Origin: Gracilibacillus halotolerans
Lineage (GTDB): Bacteria; Bacillota; Bacilli; Bacillales; Amphibacillaceae
Length of the DNA: 64,000 nt
Direction of reading: 5' to 3'
NCBI RefSeq assembly: GCF_014206945.1
Contig: NZ_JACHON010000008.1
Location: 1 to 64,000 of the forward strand
Each line of letters begins with the position of its first letter. Positions within the stretch are counted from its first letter, which is position 1. Under the pieces are notes generated by a model, which did not search any database, was not told the DNA's origin, and saw nothing but the letters and a program-made list of their open reading frames with translations. The position numbers and the translations under genes were made by a program. Shown piece after piece: positions 63,524-64,000 of the stretch.

Positions 63524-64000
63524 TTATGGAAGTGGGCCAATGGATTGAATTGGCCAAATCCGGAATTTCACATCTCCGATAACTGTCTCTTCATCTATAA
63601 AGCCAAACATACGGCTATCTTTACTACGTTGTCTGTTATCACCTAAGACAAAAAATTTACCTTCTGGTACCTTTTCTTGACCAGTTAATGTTTCAAGAGT
63701 AAAATCCTCAGTTAGAGTGTATCCATCACTCAAACTCTCTTTGAACTCATCTAAGTAAGGCTCTTCAAATTCCTGTCCATTAATAATCAATTGGTCGTTT
63801 CTCATTTCAACCGTATCACCAGGAACTCCAATTACACGTTTTACATAATTGTCATCAGCATCTGGTGCTTTAAATGCTATTTCGTCAAAACGATTGATTT
63901 CACTAATCTTGCTTAATATGATGCGGTCACCATCCTGTAGATTGGGCATCATCGATTCACCTTTTACAACAGAAGGCGTGATAAGAAAGTGACGAAACAA
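63524..64000 (-). CDS. Type I signal peptidase (N-terminus beyond the window)
   Basis: 159 codons of a S26 signal peptidase: catalytic Ser in GESMMPNLQDGDRI, catalytic Lys in DNYVKRVIGVPGDTVEM, and the C-terminal GDNRQRSKDSRMFGFI box. The N-terminal membrane anchor expected before FRHFLITPSVV lies past position 64000. The Ser-Lys dyad removes signal peptides outside the membrane. Similar to SipS/T/U/V of B. subtilis; which paralogue cannot be told. Its 3' end abuts the thi leader. Confidence 0.93.
   Translation of the reverse strand: MFRHFLITPSVVKGESMMPNLQDGDRIILSKISEINRFDEIAFKAPDADDNYVKRVIGVPGDTVEMRNDQLIINGQEFEEPYLDEFKESLSDGYTLTEDFTLETLTGQEKVPEGKFFVLGDNRQRSKDSRMFGFIDEETVIGDVKFRIWPIQSIGPLP

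Overview
The window reads as chromosome of a low-GC Gram-positive spore former of the family Bacillaceae, probably a halotolerant genus near Oceanobacillus or Virgibacillus. The evidence is the complete rsbRSTUVW-sigB-rsbX module, the gene order shared with Bacillus subtilis (tRNA cluster, ydcK, cmpA, tex, sigB operon, ndoA-ndoAI, alr, ydcC, acpS, ydcA, cshA, ydbP), a CssRS/HtrB secretion-stress locus, strong AGGAGG ribosome binding sites and AT-rich intergenic DNA. The genus is inferred; no search was run.

Layout. 1-1800: 5' end of a 16S rRNA gene preceded by eleven tRNA genes, all on the minus strand, with promoters before tRNA-Asn and before tRNA-Arg. The tRNA-Leu(GAG) anticodon arm carries an unoccupied ICEBs1-type attachment sequence, and two tRNA genes have partial 5'-end duplications. 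2.0-15 kb: ydcK, the tiny cmpA gene, tex, the sigma-B stress operon, the EndoA toxin-antitoxin pair, alanine racemase, the YdcC lipoprotein, a decayed nnr (NAD(P)HX epimerase) remnant and acpS. 15-24 kb: rhomboid protease, cshA helicase with a promoter-terminator leader, then a genus-specific group (EamA transporter, esterase, YppG-like, glutaredoxin-like, MarR, EcsAB-like ABC exporter) and ydbP. 24-31 kb: PopT (DUF368), CapA-like lipoprotein, a MacB/LolD-type ABC exporter, YkvA, TypA. 31-37 kb: CssS/CssR with divergent HtrB, a YteA/DksA zinc-finger protein, a YkwC-like dehydrogenase and TrhO. 37-41 kb: riboflavin operon ribD-ribE-ribBA-ribH under an FMN riboswitch. 41-44 kb: glutamate/dicarboxylate symporter and murB. 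44-52.4 kb: arginine genes argG-argH-carA-carB-argF. 52.6-58.5 kb: DUF4349 lipoprotein, a repeat-rich non-coding stretch, three DUF4064 membrane paralogues, a methyltransferase and a bacitracin-type ABC transporter. 58.8-63.5 kb: a PdxK-like kinase, DUF456, a PfpI protein, and thiD-thiM-thiE under a TPP riboswitch. The window ends inside a type I signal peptidase gene.

Most notable observations. (1) CarA of the arginine cluster has lost both its catalytic Cys (now Ser246) and His (now Asp331), so this carbamoyl-phosphate synthetase is predicted to be ammonia-dependent. (2) Three intergenic tandem arrays (two opposed arrays at 12.5-13.0 kb and one at 42.9-43.0 kb) share an exact 41-bp period built of alternating 21- and 20-bp half-units, each a conserved core of 11-12 bases plus a variable segment of 8-10 bases, although the core sequences at the two loci are unrelated. 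(3) Two families of dispersed, highly structured intergenic repeats occur, one copy being broken into a mosaic with MITE-like inverted ends. (4) An nnr gene has decayed to a remnant between acpS and ydcC.
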